From: Fusobacterium mortiferum ATCC 9817
Lineage (GTDB): Bacteria > Fusobacteriota > Fusobacteriia > Fusobacteriales > Fusobacteriaceae
Assembly (NCBI RefSeq): GCF_000158195.2
Contig: NZ_GL987994.1
Coordinates: 554,343 to 618,342 of the forward strand
DNA: 64,000 nucleotides
Direction of reading: 5' to 3'
The notes below the pieces were generated by a model. It did not search any database. It was given only the letters and a program-made list of their open reading frames with translations, and had not been told where the DNA came from. Numbering within the stretch: position 1 is the stretch's first letter; each line of letters begins with the position of its first letter. Below, piece by piece: positions 1 to 8,171 of the stretch. Made by a program: the position numbers and the translations under genes.

Positions 1-1
1 G

Positions 2-193
2 ATAGAAGCTTTAAAAGATGATATAGTAGAAAATATGCCAGCATTGGAATTTTCTCAAGATATAGGACAGGCTACAAAAATATATGGTGTAGGAGATAAA
101 TTATATTTAAAACCAAACTCTAAAAAAATAAATATCTTTACTTCTGATGGAGAAAAGAGTTTAATAAAAGGAGTTGAGGTGTATGTTAAATAG
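2..193 (+). CDS. ABC transporter ATP-binding protein, C-terminal fragment
   Basis: Only the last 63 codons are inside the window; the gene starts upstream. No Walker motifs are visible. The position directly before a two-domain permease, with the stop lying 11 bases inside that permease gene, suggests the C-terminal TOBE-like end of an FbpC/PotA-type ATPase. Translational coupling to the permease is likely. The assignment rests mainly on context and on the mixed strand/turn composition of the tail (GVGDKLYLKPNSKKINIFTSDG). Confidence 0.6.
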   Translation: MEALKDDIVENMPALEFSQDIGQATKIYGVGDKLYLKPNSKKINIFTSDGEKSLIKGVEVYVK

Positions 194-1838
194 AAAGTTT
201 AAATGGGATTTTTGGACAAGTGTAACTTTAATAATAGCCCTTATTTTTACACTATTTTTAATATATCCATTATTCTCTTTATTCATTAGTGGTTTTAAAG
301 ACCCTATAACAAATGAGTGGAGCTTAACAAACTTTGTAAGATTTTTTTCGAGAAAGTATTATTATCAAGGACTTTTAAATAGTTTTAAGGTAACTTCTTG
401 TGTAACAGTACTGGCTATTGTTATTGGAGTTCCTATGGCTTATTTTATGTCTGCTTATAAAGTGAAATTAAAAGGTTTAGTAGAAGTATTGATTATTATC
501 TCTATGTTATCTCCTCCATTTATAGGAGCTTACTCTTGGGTTTTACTATGTGGAAGAAGTGGAGTTGTTACAGAGTTTTTTAGAGATATTTTGGGGATAA
601 ATCTTCCTACAATATATGGATTTACAGGAATACTATTAGTTTTTACATTAAAACTATATCCATTTATCTATCTATATGTTTCAGGAGCTCTAAAAAAAAT
701 AGATGTTTCATTAAGTGAAGCAGCAGAAAGCTTAGGTTGTACAACAATTAAGAAAGTTTGCACTATTATAATGCCTCTAATTTTACCTACTCTTATGTCA
801 GGAGGACTTTTGGTATTTATGAATGCTATGGCAGACTTTGGTACTCCTATGTTAATAGGAGAAGGGTATAATGTTATGCCAGTTTTGATATATTCTGAGT
901 TTGTAGGAGAAATGGGTGGAAATGCTAACTTTGCTGCAGCAATGGCAACAGTTTTAGTATTTATAACTATCTTGTTATTTTTAGGACAAAAATATATAGT
1001 AAATAAGAAATCTTTTGTTATGAGCTCTTTAAGACCTATGCAAGCAAAGGAGTTAAAAGGAGTAAAGGGAGTATTGATGCATATATTTATATATTTAGTA
1101 GTATTCTTATCAATAATTCCACAAATTACAGTAGTATATACTTCTTTCTTAAAAACAAAAGGTTCGATGTTTGTTCCAGAGTTTTCGTTGGAAAGCTATG
1201 AGAAAGTCTTTTCTAGAATGGGAAATGCTATATTTAATACTTATCTATATGGAATAATAGCAATAGTAATTATAATTTTCTTGGGAATGTTTATAGCCTA
1301 TATTTCTACAAGAAAAAGAAATGTTTTAACAGGAATAATAGATACAATGACAATGTTTCCATATATTATTCCAGGGTCTGTAATTGGTATCACTCTTCTT
1401 TTAGCTTTTAATAGTAAGCCACTATTACTAAGTGGTACAGCAGCTATAATAGTAATCTCATTTGTAATAAGAAGATTACCTTACACATTGAGGTCAGCAG
1501 CAGCAATACTATATCAAATAAGTCCAAGCTTGGAAGAGGCTTCAATTAGTTTAGGTTGTTCTCCAGTGAAAACATTTTTTAAAGTAACTTCAATAATGAT
1601 GTTACCAGGGGTATTATCAGGAGCTATACTAAGTTGGATAACAGTAATAAATGAATTGAGTTCTTCAGTTATTTTATATACAGGATTTACTAGGACAATG
1701 TCAGTATCTATATATACTGAGGTAATTAGAGCAAGTTATGGTACAGCAGCAGCACTATCTACAATTTTGACTTTAACAACAGTTGTATCTCTTCTAATTT
1801 TCTTTAAAGTAACTGGTGGAAAAAATGTAAATATTTAA
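183..1838 (+). CDS. ABC transporter permease, two fused MetI-type domains (iron(III)-type)
   Basis: An inner-membrane permease of about 551 residues with roughly twelve membrane spans. It contains two copies of the EAA loop that contacts the ATPase: EAAESLGCTTIKKVCTIIMP near residue 185 and EASISLGCSPVKTFFKVTSI near residue 455. This duplicated build is typical of FbpB/AfuB Fe(III) permeases, although phosphonate and thiamine permeases share it. I start at ATG 183 because GGAG lies upstream; a TTG nine bases earlier is less likely. The start overlaps the ATPase stop. A sensor kinase and regulator follow, suggesting substrate-responsive control. Iron as substrate is inferred from family resemblance. 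Confidence 0.8.
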   Translation: MLNRKFKWDFWTSVTLIIALIFTLFLIYPLFSLFISGFKDPITNEWSLTNFVRFFSRKYYYQGLLNSFKVTSCVTVLAIVIGVPMAYFMSAYKVKLKGLVEVLIIISMLSPPFIGAYSWVLLCGRSGVVTEFFRDILGINLPTIYGFTGILLVFTLKLYPFIYLYVSGALKKIDVSLSEAAESLGCTTIKKVCTIIMPLILPTLMSGGLLVFMNAMADFGTPMLIGEGYNVMPVLIYSEFVGEMGGNANFAAAMATVLVFITILLFLGQKYIVNKKSFVMSSLRPMQAKELKGVKGVLMHIFIYLVVFLSIIPQITVVYTSFLKTKGSMFVPEFSLESYEKVFSRMGNAIFNTYLYGIIAIVIIIFLGMFIAYISTRKRNVLTGIIDTMTMFPYIIPGSVIGITLLLAFNSKPLLLSGTAAIIVISFVIRRLPYTLRSAAAILYQISPSLEEASISLGCSPVKTFFKVTSIMMLPGVLSGAILSWITVINELSSSVILYTGFTRTMSVSIYTEVIRASYGTAAALSTILTLTTVVSLLIFFKVTGGKNVNI

Positions 1839-1894
1839 TTGCTAGAAATTTAAATAAAATAGTGATAAAATAAAAATAAAAAGGAATGATTGTA

Positions 1895-3625
1895 ATGGGA
1901 AATAAGAAATTTGTCAGTTTTAAAGAGCAGATGAAAAAGATTTTAATTTTCTATTCACTCATTCCTATTATTTTTACTGCTCTTATAGGTTATGGAATGA
2001 TATATTACCTAAGTTATAGAGCAATGGTAAATAATAATAATAACAATTTAAAAAATTTATCTCAGCAAACAGATGAAATAATTTCAAAGGTATATAATGA
2101 AATTGATAGATTGAGCAAGGATGAGATTTTAAAAAAGGTAATACTTGATGATGAGATCAATGAAAAAGCTTACGAGCTTCTATACAAAAGTCCTCTAAAT
2201 CTTGAAATTGATGGTAAATTTGTACTATATGATAAAAATATAAATATCTTAATGACCAATGCAGAGTTTCTAGGGAGTAGTAACGGATATATTTGGGGAC
2301 TCTTTTACAGAATGTTATCTAATAATGAAAAGACTATAAATTATGTAGGAAAGCTATATTTTAGAGAGGGAAATGTAAGTAATTTTTCTGTTGGGAAACC
2401 TATAAAAAATAATAATGAGATTATAGGTTATTTGGTTTATCATATGTTAGATAAAAATTTTGAAAAGATAATGGGAGATTCTGAAAATTTTGGTGTAGTT
2501 TTAACAGATAAGTATAATAATGTTATCTCAACTAATAATGCCAATTTTAAAGATTCCTTAGATAAATTAAAGAAAGAGTTTAGAGAGAAAAAAAATTATC
2601 TGAAATATAGGGGAAGAAAATACTATATTTCTAAGCAAGAGGTTTTTTATTCAAATATAGATGTATATTGTATATCTTCTACTGAATATATTATAGATAA
2701 TTTTATAGAGAGTTTTATTTATATAACTATTGTTTTCATTTTTCTTGTAATTTTTATGTCGAAGGTTGCTAAAAATATTGCTTTAAAAAAGACTAAAACA
2801 ATTGAAGAGATAATAAAGGCAATAAAAAATATAGAAACAGGAGATTTAGATACTCAGATAAATATAAAATCTAATGATGAGTTTGAGATAATAGGTGATA
2901 CTTATAATCAGATGCTTTTAGATATAAAAAGATTGATAGAAAAAAATAAAGAGGAAGCAACACATAGTATAGTTACAGAGATAAAACAGCTAGAGAGTCA
3001 ATTTAATCCCCACTTTCTTTTTAATACATTGGAGATGTTGAGGTATACTATTCATTTAGATAAAAAAATGGCTAATAAGATAATTATTAATATGGCATCA
3101 ATCTTGAGATTTAGTATAGAAAATAAAAGTTCAGAAGTAAAAATAGAGAGGGAGATTTTCTATATAAAAAACTATTTAGAAATTCAGAAGATAAGATTTG
3201 GAGATAAGTTTTCATATTCTATAGATGTAGAGGAGAGATTTTTAGAATATTTAACACCTAAACTAATTATTCAACCAATAGTTGAAAACTCTATTAAACA
3301 CGGATATATTCAAGAGAAAGAGTTTAAAATATTAATTAAGATTAAGCAGAAGAGAGAGAGAATTCAGATAGGAATTTTTGATAATGGTAAGGGAATAGAA
3401 AAGCAAGAGCTAAAACTTTTAAAGGAGAAACTTTTAAAAAGAAATTTAAGCTTAAAAGAGCATATTGGAATGTATAATGTTCAAAGAAGAATAGAGTTGT
3501 TATATGGGAAAGAGTATGGCTTAAATATAAGGAGCTCCTCTAATAGGGGAACTTATATAGGAATAGAGATTCCATTTAAATTGGAATGGAGGCAAGATGA
3601 TAAGAGTATTGATAGTAGAAGATGA
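1895..3625 (+). CDS. Sensor histidine kinase, YesM/LytS-like (His_kinase domain)
   Basis: A membrane sensor of about 576 residues. One membrane span lies near residues 15-37 and a second near 270-290, with about 230 external residues between them, then a HAMP linker. The phospho-acceptor box is of the FNPHFLFNTLEMLRY type that defines the YesM class, followed by the N box PIVENSIKHGY and G box DNGKGIE. I prefer ATG 1895 to ATG 1886 because the AAGGA Shine-Dalgarno abuts the earlier ATG but is nine bases from the later one. The last 29 bases overlap the response regulator gene. It probably senses an extracytoplasmic ligand of the upstream ABC transporter. Confidence 0.88.
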   Translation: MGNKKFVSFKEQMKKILIFYSLIPIIFTALIGYGMIYYLSYRAMVNNNNNNLKNLSQQTDEIISKVYNEIDRLSKDEILKKVILDDEINEKAYELLYKSPLNLEIDGKFVLYDKNINILMTNAEFLGSSNGYIWGLFYRMLSNNEKTINYVGKLYFREGNVSNFSVGKPIKNNNEIIGYLVYHMLDKNFEKIMGDSENFGVVLTDKYNNVISTNNANFKDSLDKLKKEFREKKNYLKYRGRKYYISKQEVFYSNIDVYCISSTEYIIDNFIESFIYITIVFIFLVIFMSKVAKNIALKKTKTIEEIIKAIKNIETGDLDTQINIKSNDEFEIIGDTYNQMLLDIKRLIEKNKEEATHSIVTEIKQLESQFNPHFLFNTLEMLRYTIHLDKKMANKIIINMASILRFSIENKSSEVKIEREIFYIKNYLEIQKIRFGDKFSYSIDVEERFLEYLTPKLIIQPIVENSIKHGYIQEKEFKILIKIKQKRERIQIGIFDNGKGIEKQELKLLKEKLLKRNLSLKEHIGMYNVQRRIELLYGKEYGLNIRSSSNRGTYIGIEIPFKLEWRQDDKSIDSRR

Positions 3626-4406
3626 GGAGATTATTAGAAAGGGACTAATAAATACTATAGATTGGATAGAAAAAGATTGTAATATAGTGGGGGAAGCTAT
3701 AAATGGATTAGATGGATTGGAAAAAATAAGAGAGCTTAAACCAGATTTGGTTATTACAGATATAAAGATGCCTAATTTAAATGGATTGGAAATGATAAAA
3801 AGGTGTCAAAGTGAAAATATAGTTTTTGAATCAATTTTATTAACTAGTTATGGAGAGTTTGAATATGCTAAAGAGGGGATAAATATTGGTGTAGTGGAGT
3901 ATCTTTTAAAGCCACTAGATGAGGAGTTACTCTATAAAGCATTAGACAAGGTAAAGCAAAAGTTGGAAAATAAGAAAAATCTTGAGGTTTTGGAGAAAGT
4001 TAGTAAAACTAAAGAGGAATTGGAATTTTTTAATATAAATATCTGTTTTGAGAAAGCTCAGACTAAAAATAAATATGTGTATAAAGCTTTACAAAAAATT
4101 CAAAATAGATATAATGAGAAGATAAGTATTATTGAGATTGCAGATGAATTGGGAGTGAGTTCAGGTTATCTCAGCAGAAAGTTTAAAGAGGAACTAGAGG
4201 AAACTTTTTTAGAGATATTGAATAAATATAGGGTGCAGAAAGCTATGAAACTCCTTGTAAAAGAGGATTTAAAAATGTATGAAATCTCTGAAAAAGTTGG
4301 ATTTAGTGATTACAAACATTTTTGTACTGTGTTTAAAAAATATCTTGGTATGGCTCCAGGGGAGTTTATAAAAAAAGATGTTTTAATATTTGATAAGGAT
4401 AAATAG
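3597..4406 (+). CDS. Response regulator with AraC-type DNA-binding domain (YesN-like)
   Basis: The receiver domain (about residues 1-120) shows the acidic pocket VEDEE, phospho-acceptor Asp55 in VITDIKMP and the conserved Lys in EYLLKPLDE. An AraC-type double helix-turn-helix follows at about 165-265 (SIIEIADELGVSSGYLSRKFKE and YEISEKVGFSDYKHFCTVFKKYLG). The length, 269 residues, is short for YesN proteins because the linker is reduced. GGAGG precedes ATG 3597, and the gene overlaps the kinase by 29 bases, so the two form a cognate pair. The likely target is the upstream transporter operon. Confidence 0.9.
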   Translation: MIRVLIVEDEEIIRKGLINTIDWIEKDCNIVGEAINGLDGLEKIRELKPDLVITDIKMPNLNGLEMIKRCQSENIVFESILLTSYGEFEYAKEGINIGVVEYLLKPLDEELLYKALDKVKQKLENKKNLEVLEKVSKTKEELEFFNINICFEKAQTKNKYVYKALQKIQNRYNEKISIIEIADELGVSSGYLSRKFKEELEETFLEILNKYRVQKAMKLLVKEDLKMYEISEKVGFSDYKHFCTVFKKYLGMAPGEFIKKDVLIFDKDK

Positions 4407-4414
4407 GAGGGAAA

Positions 4415-5011
4415 ATGATAAAAAATATTATTTTTGATTTGGGAAATGTGTTGATAGAGTATAGTCCAGAGAGATTTATCTCTGAATTTGTAGCTGAGAA
4501 AAATCAAGATAGATTCTATAAAAGAGTATTTAAAGAGCAAGAGTGGCAAGATTTAGATAGAGGAACATTAGAGTATGATGAGGCTATAAAGATTTTTACA
4601 AAGGATTTACCAGAGGAGAAAGAGAACATAGAAAAACTTTTTAAAGAGAATATACAAGGGGTACTGTTTCCTATTGAAGAGAATTTAAAATTATTACCAA
4701 AATTAAAAGAAAAGGGGTATAAATTATATATTCTTTCTAATTTTCACAGAGAGGCTTTTTTAGAGATAGAGAGAAAGTGTGAATTTAAAAAGTATTTTGA
4801 TGGAAAAGTTGTATCCTATGATGTAAAACTGTTAAAGCCTGAAAAGGAAATCTATGAGGAGCTATTGAAAAAATATAATTTAAATCCTGAGGAAACTCTA
4901 TTTATAGATGATACTTTAGCAAATACTGAAGGAGCAGAAAAATTAGGAATTTCAACTATACATTTGATAAATAAAGAGAAATTAAAAGAGGAGTTAGAAA
5001 AATTTTTATAA
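4415..5011 (+). CDS. HAD-superfamily phosphatase (YihX-like)
   Basis: A cytosolic haloacid-dehalogenase-fold hydrolase of 198 residues. Motif I is IFDLGNVL with nucleophile Asp8; the usual second Asp is replaced (DLGN), as in YihX-type sugar phosphatases. Motif II is ILSNFH, and motifs III/IV are KPEKEIYEELL and LFIDDTLANTEGA. The cap is a short helical insertion, as in subfamily IA. GGAGG precedes the ATG, eight bases after the response regulator stop, so it may be co-transcribed with it. The substrate cannot be read from the sequence; a sugar phosphate is the family guess. Confidence 0.85.
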   Translation: MIKNIIFDLGNVLIEYSPERFISEFVAEKNQDRFYKRVFKEQEWQDLDRGTLEYDEAIKIFTKDLPEEKENIEKLFKENIQGVLFPIEENLKLLPKLKEKGYKLYILSNFHREAFLEIERKCEFKKYFDGKVVSYDVKLLKPEKEIYEELLKKYNLNPEETLFIDDTLANTEGAEKLGISTIHLINKEKLKEELEKFL

Positions 5012-5046
5012 AATAACTTAAGAATTATTCTATAATCTAAGAAGTT

Positions 5047-5210
5047 AAAAAATTCAAGAATTACTTTTGTTCAAAGAATAAAGAGCAAGTAGGCTTAGTT
5101 CACTAAAAACACAAGGGTTAAACCTTTGGTTTATTGTGTTTTTTAGCGTTCACTTTCGCTGACTTGCTCTATTTATTCTTCTCAATCTTCGTAATTCTCA
5201 GAATTTTTTA
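5047..5210. repeat. Long-hairpin dispersed repeat, copy A (type 1)
   Basis: A near-perfect long palindrome fills the gap after the HAD gene. The left arm AAAAAATTCAAGAATTAC pairs with the right end GTAATTCTCAGAATTTTTT, AAGAATAAAGAGCAAGT pairs with GACTTGCTCTATTTATTCTT, and CACTAAAAACACAA pairs with TTGTGTTTTTTAGCG. Relatives lie near 11228, 45651 and 62669 (type 1) and near 21740 and 46877 (type 2). It lies between convergent genes, so it may also stop transcription from both sides. No protein is encoded. Confidence 0.85.
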
Positions 5211-5313
5211 TAAAATATAATATTGTCCTTTTATATTGTTAAACTGTTTTATTTTTTGATTTCAATTTAAGAGTTTACAATAGTCCTTTCATATTATTAA
5301 GATATTTTTAAGT

Positions 5314-5946
5314 TTAACTATTTTTTACTCTAAGAAGATTTATTCCTAAGATAATAAAAATTGTTCCAGAAAGTTTGTTTACTATTTTTCCAAAGTTTTT
5401 ATTTCTCTTTAGGAAAGTTGCTATAAAAGAAGCAAAAATAGATAGAGATATATACCAAATTCCAGAGATAATAGTTGAAGTTAGACCTAATAAAACAAAA
5501 GGTACCATTCCATAAGTGTTATTTGTGTCTATAAATTGTGGTAAAAAAGCTAAGAAAAATAGAATTATCTTAGGATTCAAAAGATTAGTAACCAATCCTT
5601 GAAAGAAAGCCTTTTTTAAATCTTCTCTTTTCTTTTTCCCCTGATTAACAGCAAGCATATCTTTAGATTTTATACTTTTAATCCCCATATATACAAGATA
5701 CATAGCTCCTAAAAACTTTATAAGATTAAAAGCTGTTACAGAATTTTTTAGTAACAAAGAAAGTCCAAAGGCTGCTAAAAAAGTATGAACTATAAGCCCA
5801 GAACAAATTCCAAAAGCAGAATACTTACCAGACTTGATACTATTGGATATAGCTTGTCCCAGTATAAACATAGTATCACTTCCTGGTATCAAAGCTAAAA
5901 TAATACTAGAAGTCAAAAACATTTCATAATTAATAACTCCAAACAT
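5314..5946 (-). CDS. LysE/RhtB family amino acid exporter
   Basis: An inner-membrane carrier of 210 residues with about six spans. The N-terminal family signature is visible (ALIPGSDTMFILGQAISNSIKSGKYSAFGICSGL), followed by GAMYLVYMGIKS and NLLNPKIILFFLAFLPQF, all typical of the LysE/RhtB group that exports amino acids such as threonine, homoserine or leucine. It is convergent with the HAD gene across repeat A and divergent from the ilv leader. Substrate unknown; proximity to branched-chain synthesis makes a branched-chain amino acid possible, but that is inference. Confidence 0.88.
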   Translation of the reverse strand: MFGVINYEMFLTSSIILALIPGSDTMFILGQAISNSIKSGKYSAFGICSGLIVHTFLAAFGLSLLLKNSVTAFNLIKFLGAMYLVYMGIKSIKSKDMLAVNQGKKKREDLKKAFFQGLVTNLLNPKIILFFLAFLPQFIDTNNTYGMVPFVLLGLTSTIISGIWYISLSIFASFIATFLKRNKNFGKIVNKLSGTIFIILGINLLRVKNS

Positions 5947-6174
5947 AAACCCTCCACTTAAAAAATTAATATTGTCTCATTAGATATTTTATCACTTTTT
6001 TTAATATTGTCTAGGGGTAAAATATTAAATTTTAAGTATTTTTTGATGAAAAATAATTTTTAATTGTGTATTATTAAAAACATAAATAGTGGAAATAAAT
6101 TTTTAAAAAACTCAGAAGCTAAAGCAAGATTGATAAAATATTATTTTAAAATATTGATTATATAAAATATATAT

Positions 6175-6203
6175 TTTACAAAAAAAGAAAATTTTGATAA
6201 TAT
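6175..6203 (+). promoter_or_regulatory. Sigma-70 promoter of the ilv leader
   Basis: TTTACA at 6175-6180 and TAATAT at 6198-6203 are separated by exactly 17 bases. The expected start near 6210 gives an untranslated leader of about 30 bases before the GGAGG and the leader peptide ATG at 6240. Confidence 0.65.
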
Positions 6204-6239
6204 TATTGAAAATAAGATTGAAAAAAAGGAGGAAAACTG

Positions 6240-6392
6240 ATGTTAATTTTAACTAACATAATAATAAGCATAATATGTATAATAATAATTATTAGTTCTA
6301 TTAATCATCTATTGAATGAGTTAAAAGTTTCTAATAATATTTTTGTGCTACCTGAAATGCTTATTAAGATGTTAAAAGTAAAATTGCGTTAG
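6240..6392 (+). CDS. Ile-rich leader peptide of the ilvDBMC operon
   Basis: A 50-codon reading frame preceded by AAGGAGG. It contains 14 Ile, 9 Leu and 3 Val codons, that is 26 of 50 for branched-chain residues. Residues 7-18 include ten Ile codons, eight of them the rare ATA. A strong intrinsic terminator follows 35 bases after the stop, just before ilvD. Bases 6304-6317, within codons 22-26 just after the Ile run, can pair with the terminator 5' arm. This is the layout of a classic ribosome-stalling attenuator. It could instead be a small membrane protein, since the first 20 residues would span a membrane. Confidence 0.7.
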   Translation: MLILTNIIISIICIIIIISSINHLLNELKVSNNIFVLPEMLIKMLKVKLR

Positions 6393-6427
6393 GTTTTCAA
6401 AATTATTATAAATAAAAGACTTTTATG

Positions 6428-6466
6428 AGAGATTCAATGGATGATACCGTTGAGTCTCTTTTTTTT
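6428..6466 (+). terminator. Attenuator terminator upstream of ilvD
   Basis: AGAGATTCAATGG (6428-6440) pairs with CCGTTGAGTCTCT (6447-6459) as a 13-bp stem with two G-U pairs and a six-base loop, followed by eight T. Bases 6432-6445 can alternatively pair over 14 positions (one G-U) with leader bases 6304-6317, which would destroy the terminator. It lies 31 bases before the ilvD start, so it must be bypassed for expression. Confidence 0.8.
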
Positions 6467-6496
6467 ATAAAACTTTAAAACACAGGGGGATAAATA

Positions 6497-8161
6497 ATGA
6501 GAAGTGAGAATTTGACAAAGGGAGTAACAAGAACACCACACCGTTCACTATTAAAAGCTTTGGGGCTGACAGATGAGGAGTTAAAAAAGCCATTGATTGG
6601 TATAGCTAATTCATATAACGAGGTTATTCCAGGGCATATGCATCTAAAACAACTAGTTCAAGCAGTGAAAGATGGGATAAGAAATGCTGGGGGAATACCA
6701 ATGGAGTTTAATACAATAGGTGTATGTGATGGATTGGCAATGAACCACGAGGGAATGAAATACTCCTTAGTTTCAAGAAATCTAATAGCTGATTCAGTGG
6801 AGATTATGGGAATGTCAACTCCCTTTGATGCTATGGTATTTATCCCAAATTGTGATAAGGTAGTGCCAGGAATGTTAATAGCAGCAGCTAGATTAAATAT
6901 TCCAAGTATATTTGTAAGTGGTGGACCTATGTTAGCTGGGACACATAGAGGAAGAAAGATAAGCTTGAGCAGTACATTTGAAGCAGTGGGAAGCTTTACC
7001 TCTCAAAAGATAGATGAGGAGGAGCTAAAGGAGATAGAGAATAGAAGCTGTCCAACTTGTGGTTCATGTTCAGGAATGTTTACAGCAAATACTATGAACT
7101 GTTTAACAGAATGTTTGGGAATGGCTCTTCCTGGAAATGGAACAGTACCAGCTGTATATTCAGAGAGAATAAGGTTGGCAAAAAGTAGTGGAGAGCAGAT
7201 AATGAAACTTTTAGAAAAGGACTTAAAACCACTGGATATACTGACTAGAGAGAGTTTTGAAAATGCAGTGGCTCTGGATATGGCACTAGGAGGTTCATCT
7301 AATACAGCTCTTCATCTTACAGCAATAGCACATGAGGCTGGTGTGGGATTGACTTTAGAGGATTTTGATAGAATTTCTAATAAAACAAAACAGGTGTGTA
7401 AATTAGCACCAGCAAGTGATTATCATATAGAGGATTTATACAATGCTGGGGGAGTAAGTGGAGTATTAAAAAGATTAGCTGAAAATAATCTATTGCATCT
7501 AGATACTCCAACTGTGGCTCTAAAAACTCAAGGGGAGATAGTGGATAGAGCAGTAATCTATGATGAAAATGTAATAAAACCTTGGGATAGACCAGCGTAC
7601 AATACAGGGGGAATAGCTGTATTAAAAGGAAATCTAGCTCCAAATGGTTGTATAGTGAAAGCTGGAGCAGTAGCAGAGAATATGTTAAAACATGAGGGGA
7701 AAGCAAAGGTATTTGATAGTGAAGAGGAGTGCGTAAAATCAATCTTAAATAAAGAGATAGAAAAGGGAGATGTCTTAGTAATTCGTTATGAGGGACCAAA
7801 GGGTGGACCAGGAATGAGAGAGATGTTGACACCTACTTCACTATTAGGAGGAATGGGACTGGATAAAGATGTAGCTCTAATAACAGATGGAAGATTTTCA
7901 GGAGCTACAAGGGGAGCATCTATAGGGCATATCTCTCCAGAAGCAGCTAGTGGAGGAAATATTGCTCTAGTAGAAAATGGAGATAGAATACTTATAGATA
8001 TTCCAAATAGAAAAATAGAACTTTTAGTAGATGATAAAGAGTTAGAATTAAGAAGAGAGAAACTTCCAAAATTTCAATCTAAGGCTAAAGGATATTTAAA
8101 GAAATATGCTTTAAATGTTTCATCAGCAGATAGGGGAGCAGTAGAAATTTTTGGGGAATGA
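6497..8161 (+). CDS. ilvD: Dihydroxy-acid dehydratase
   Basis: Converts 2,3-dihydroxy-isovalerate and -methylvalerate to the 2-keto acids, the third step of valine and isoleucine synthesis. The 554-residue length is standard. Motifs include [13 protein letters not shown], the cluster-ligand Cys in [12 protein letters not shown], the [18 protein letters not shown] segment near residue 185, and the C-terminal [12 protein letters not shown] and [17 protein letters not shown]. It is the first structural gene after the attenuator, and its 3' end is tightly coupled to ilvB. Confidence 0.97.
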   Translation: MRSENLTKGVTRTPHRSLLKALGLTDEELKKPLIGIANSYNEVIPGHMHLKQLVQAVKDGIRNAGGIPMEFNTIGVCDGLAMNHEGMKYSLVSRNLIADSVEIMGMSTPFDAMVFIPNCDKVVPGMLIAAARLNIPSIFVSGGPMLAGTHRGRKISLSSTFEAVGSFTSQKIDEEELKEIENRSCPTCGSCSGMFTANTMNCLTECLGMALPGNGTVPAVYSERIRLAKSSGEQIMKLLEKDLKPLDILTRESFENAVALDMALGGSSNTALHLTAIAHEAGVGLTLEDFDRISNKTKQVCKLAPASDYHIEDLYNAGGVSGVLKRLAENNLLHLDTPTVALKTQGEIVDRAVIYDENVIKPWDRPAYNTGGIAVLKGNLAPNGCIVKAGAVAENMLKHEGKAKVFDSEEECVKSILNKEIEKGDVLVIRYEGPKGGPGMREMLTPTSLLGGMGLDKDVALITDGRFSGATRGASIGHISPEAASGGNIALVENGDRILIDIPNRKIELLVDDKELELRREKLPKFQSKAKGYLKKYALNVSSADRGAVEIFGE

Positions 8162-8171
8162 GAGGAAAACT

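Noticed and set aside
6000-6490. T-box riboswitch upstream of ilvD or ilvE
   Set aside because: No T-box sequence (AGGGTGGNACCGCG-like) or stem I elements are visible; the leader-peptide model explains the features better.
7377-7832. Long reverse frame inside ilvD, and similar frames opposite other genes
   Set aside because: Leu/His-rich compositions, no ribosome sites and no family resemblance; these are shadows of the real genes on the other strand.
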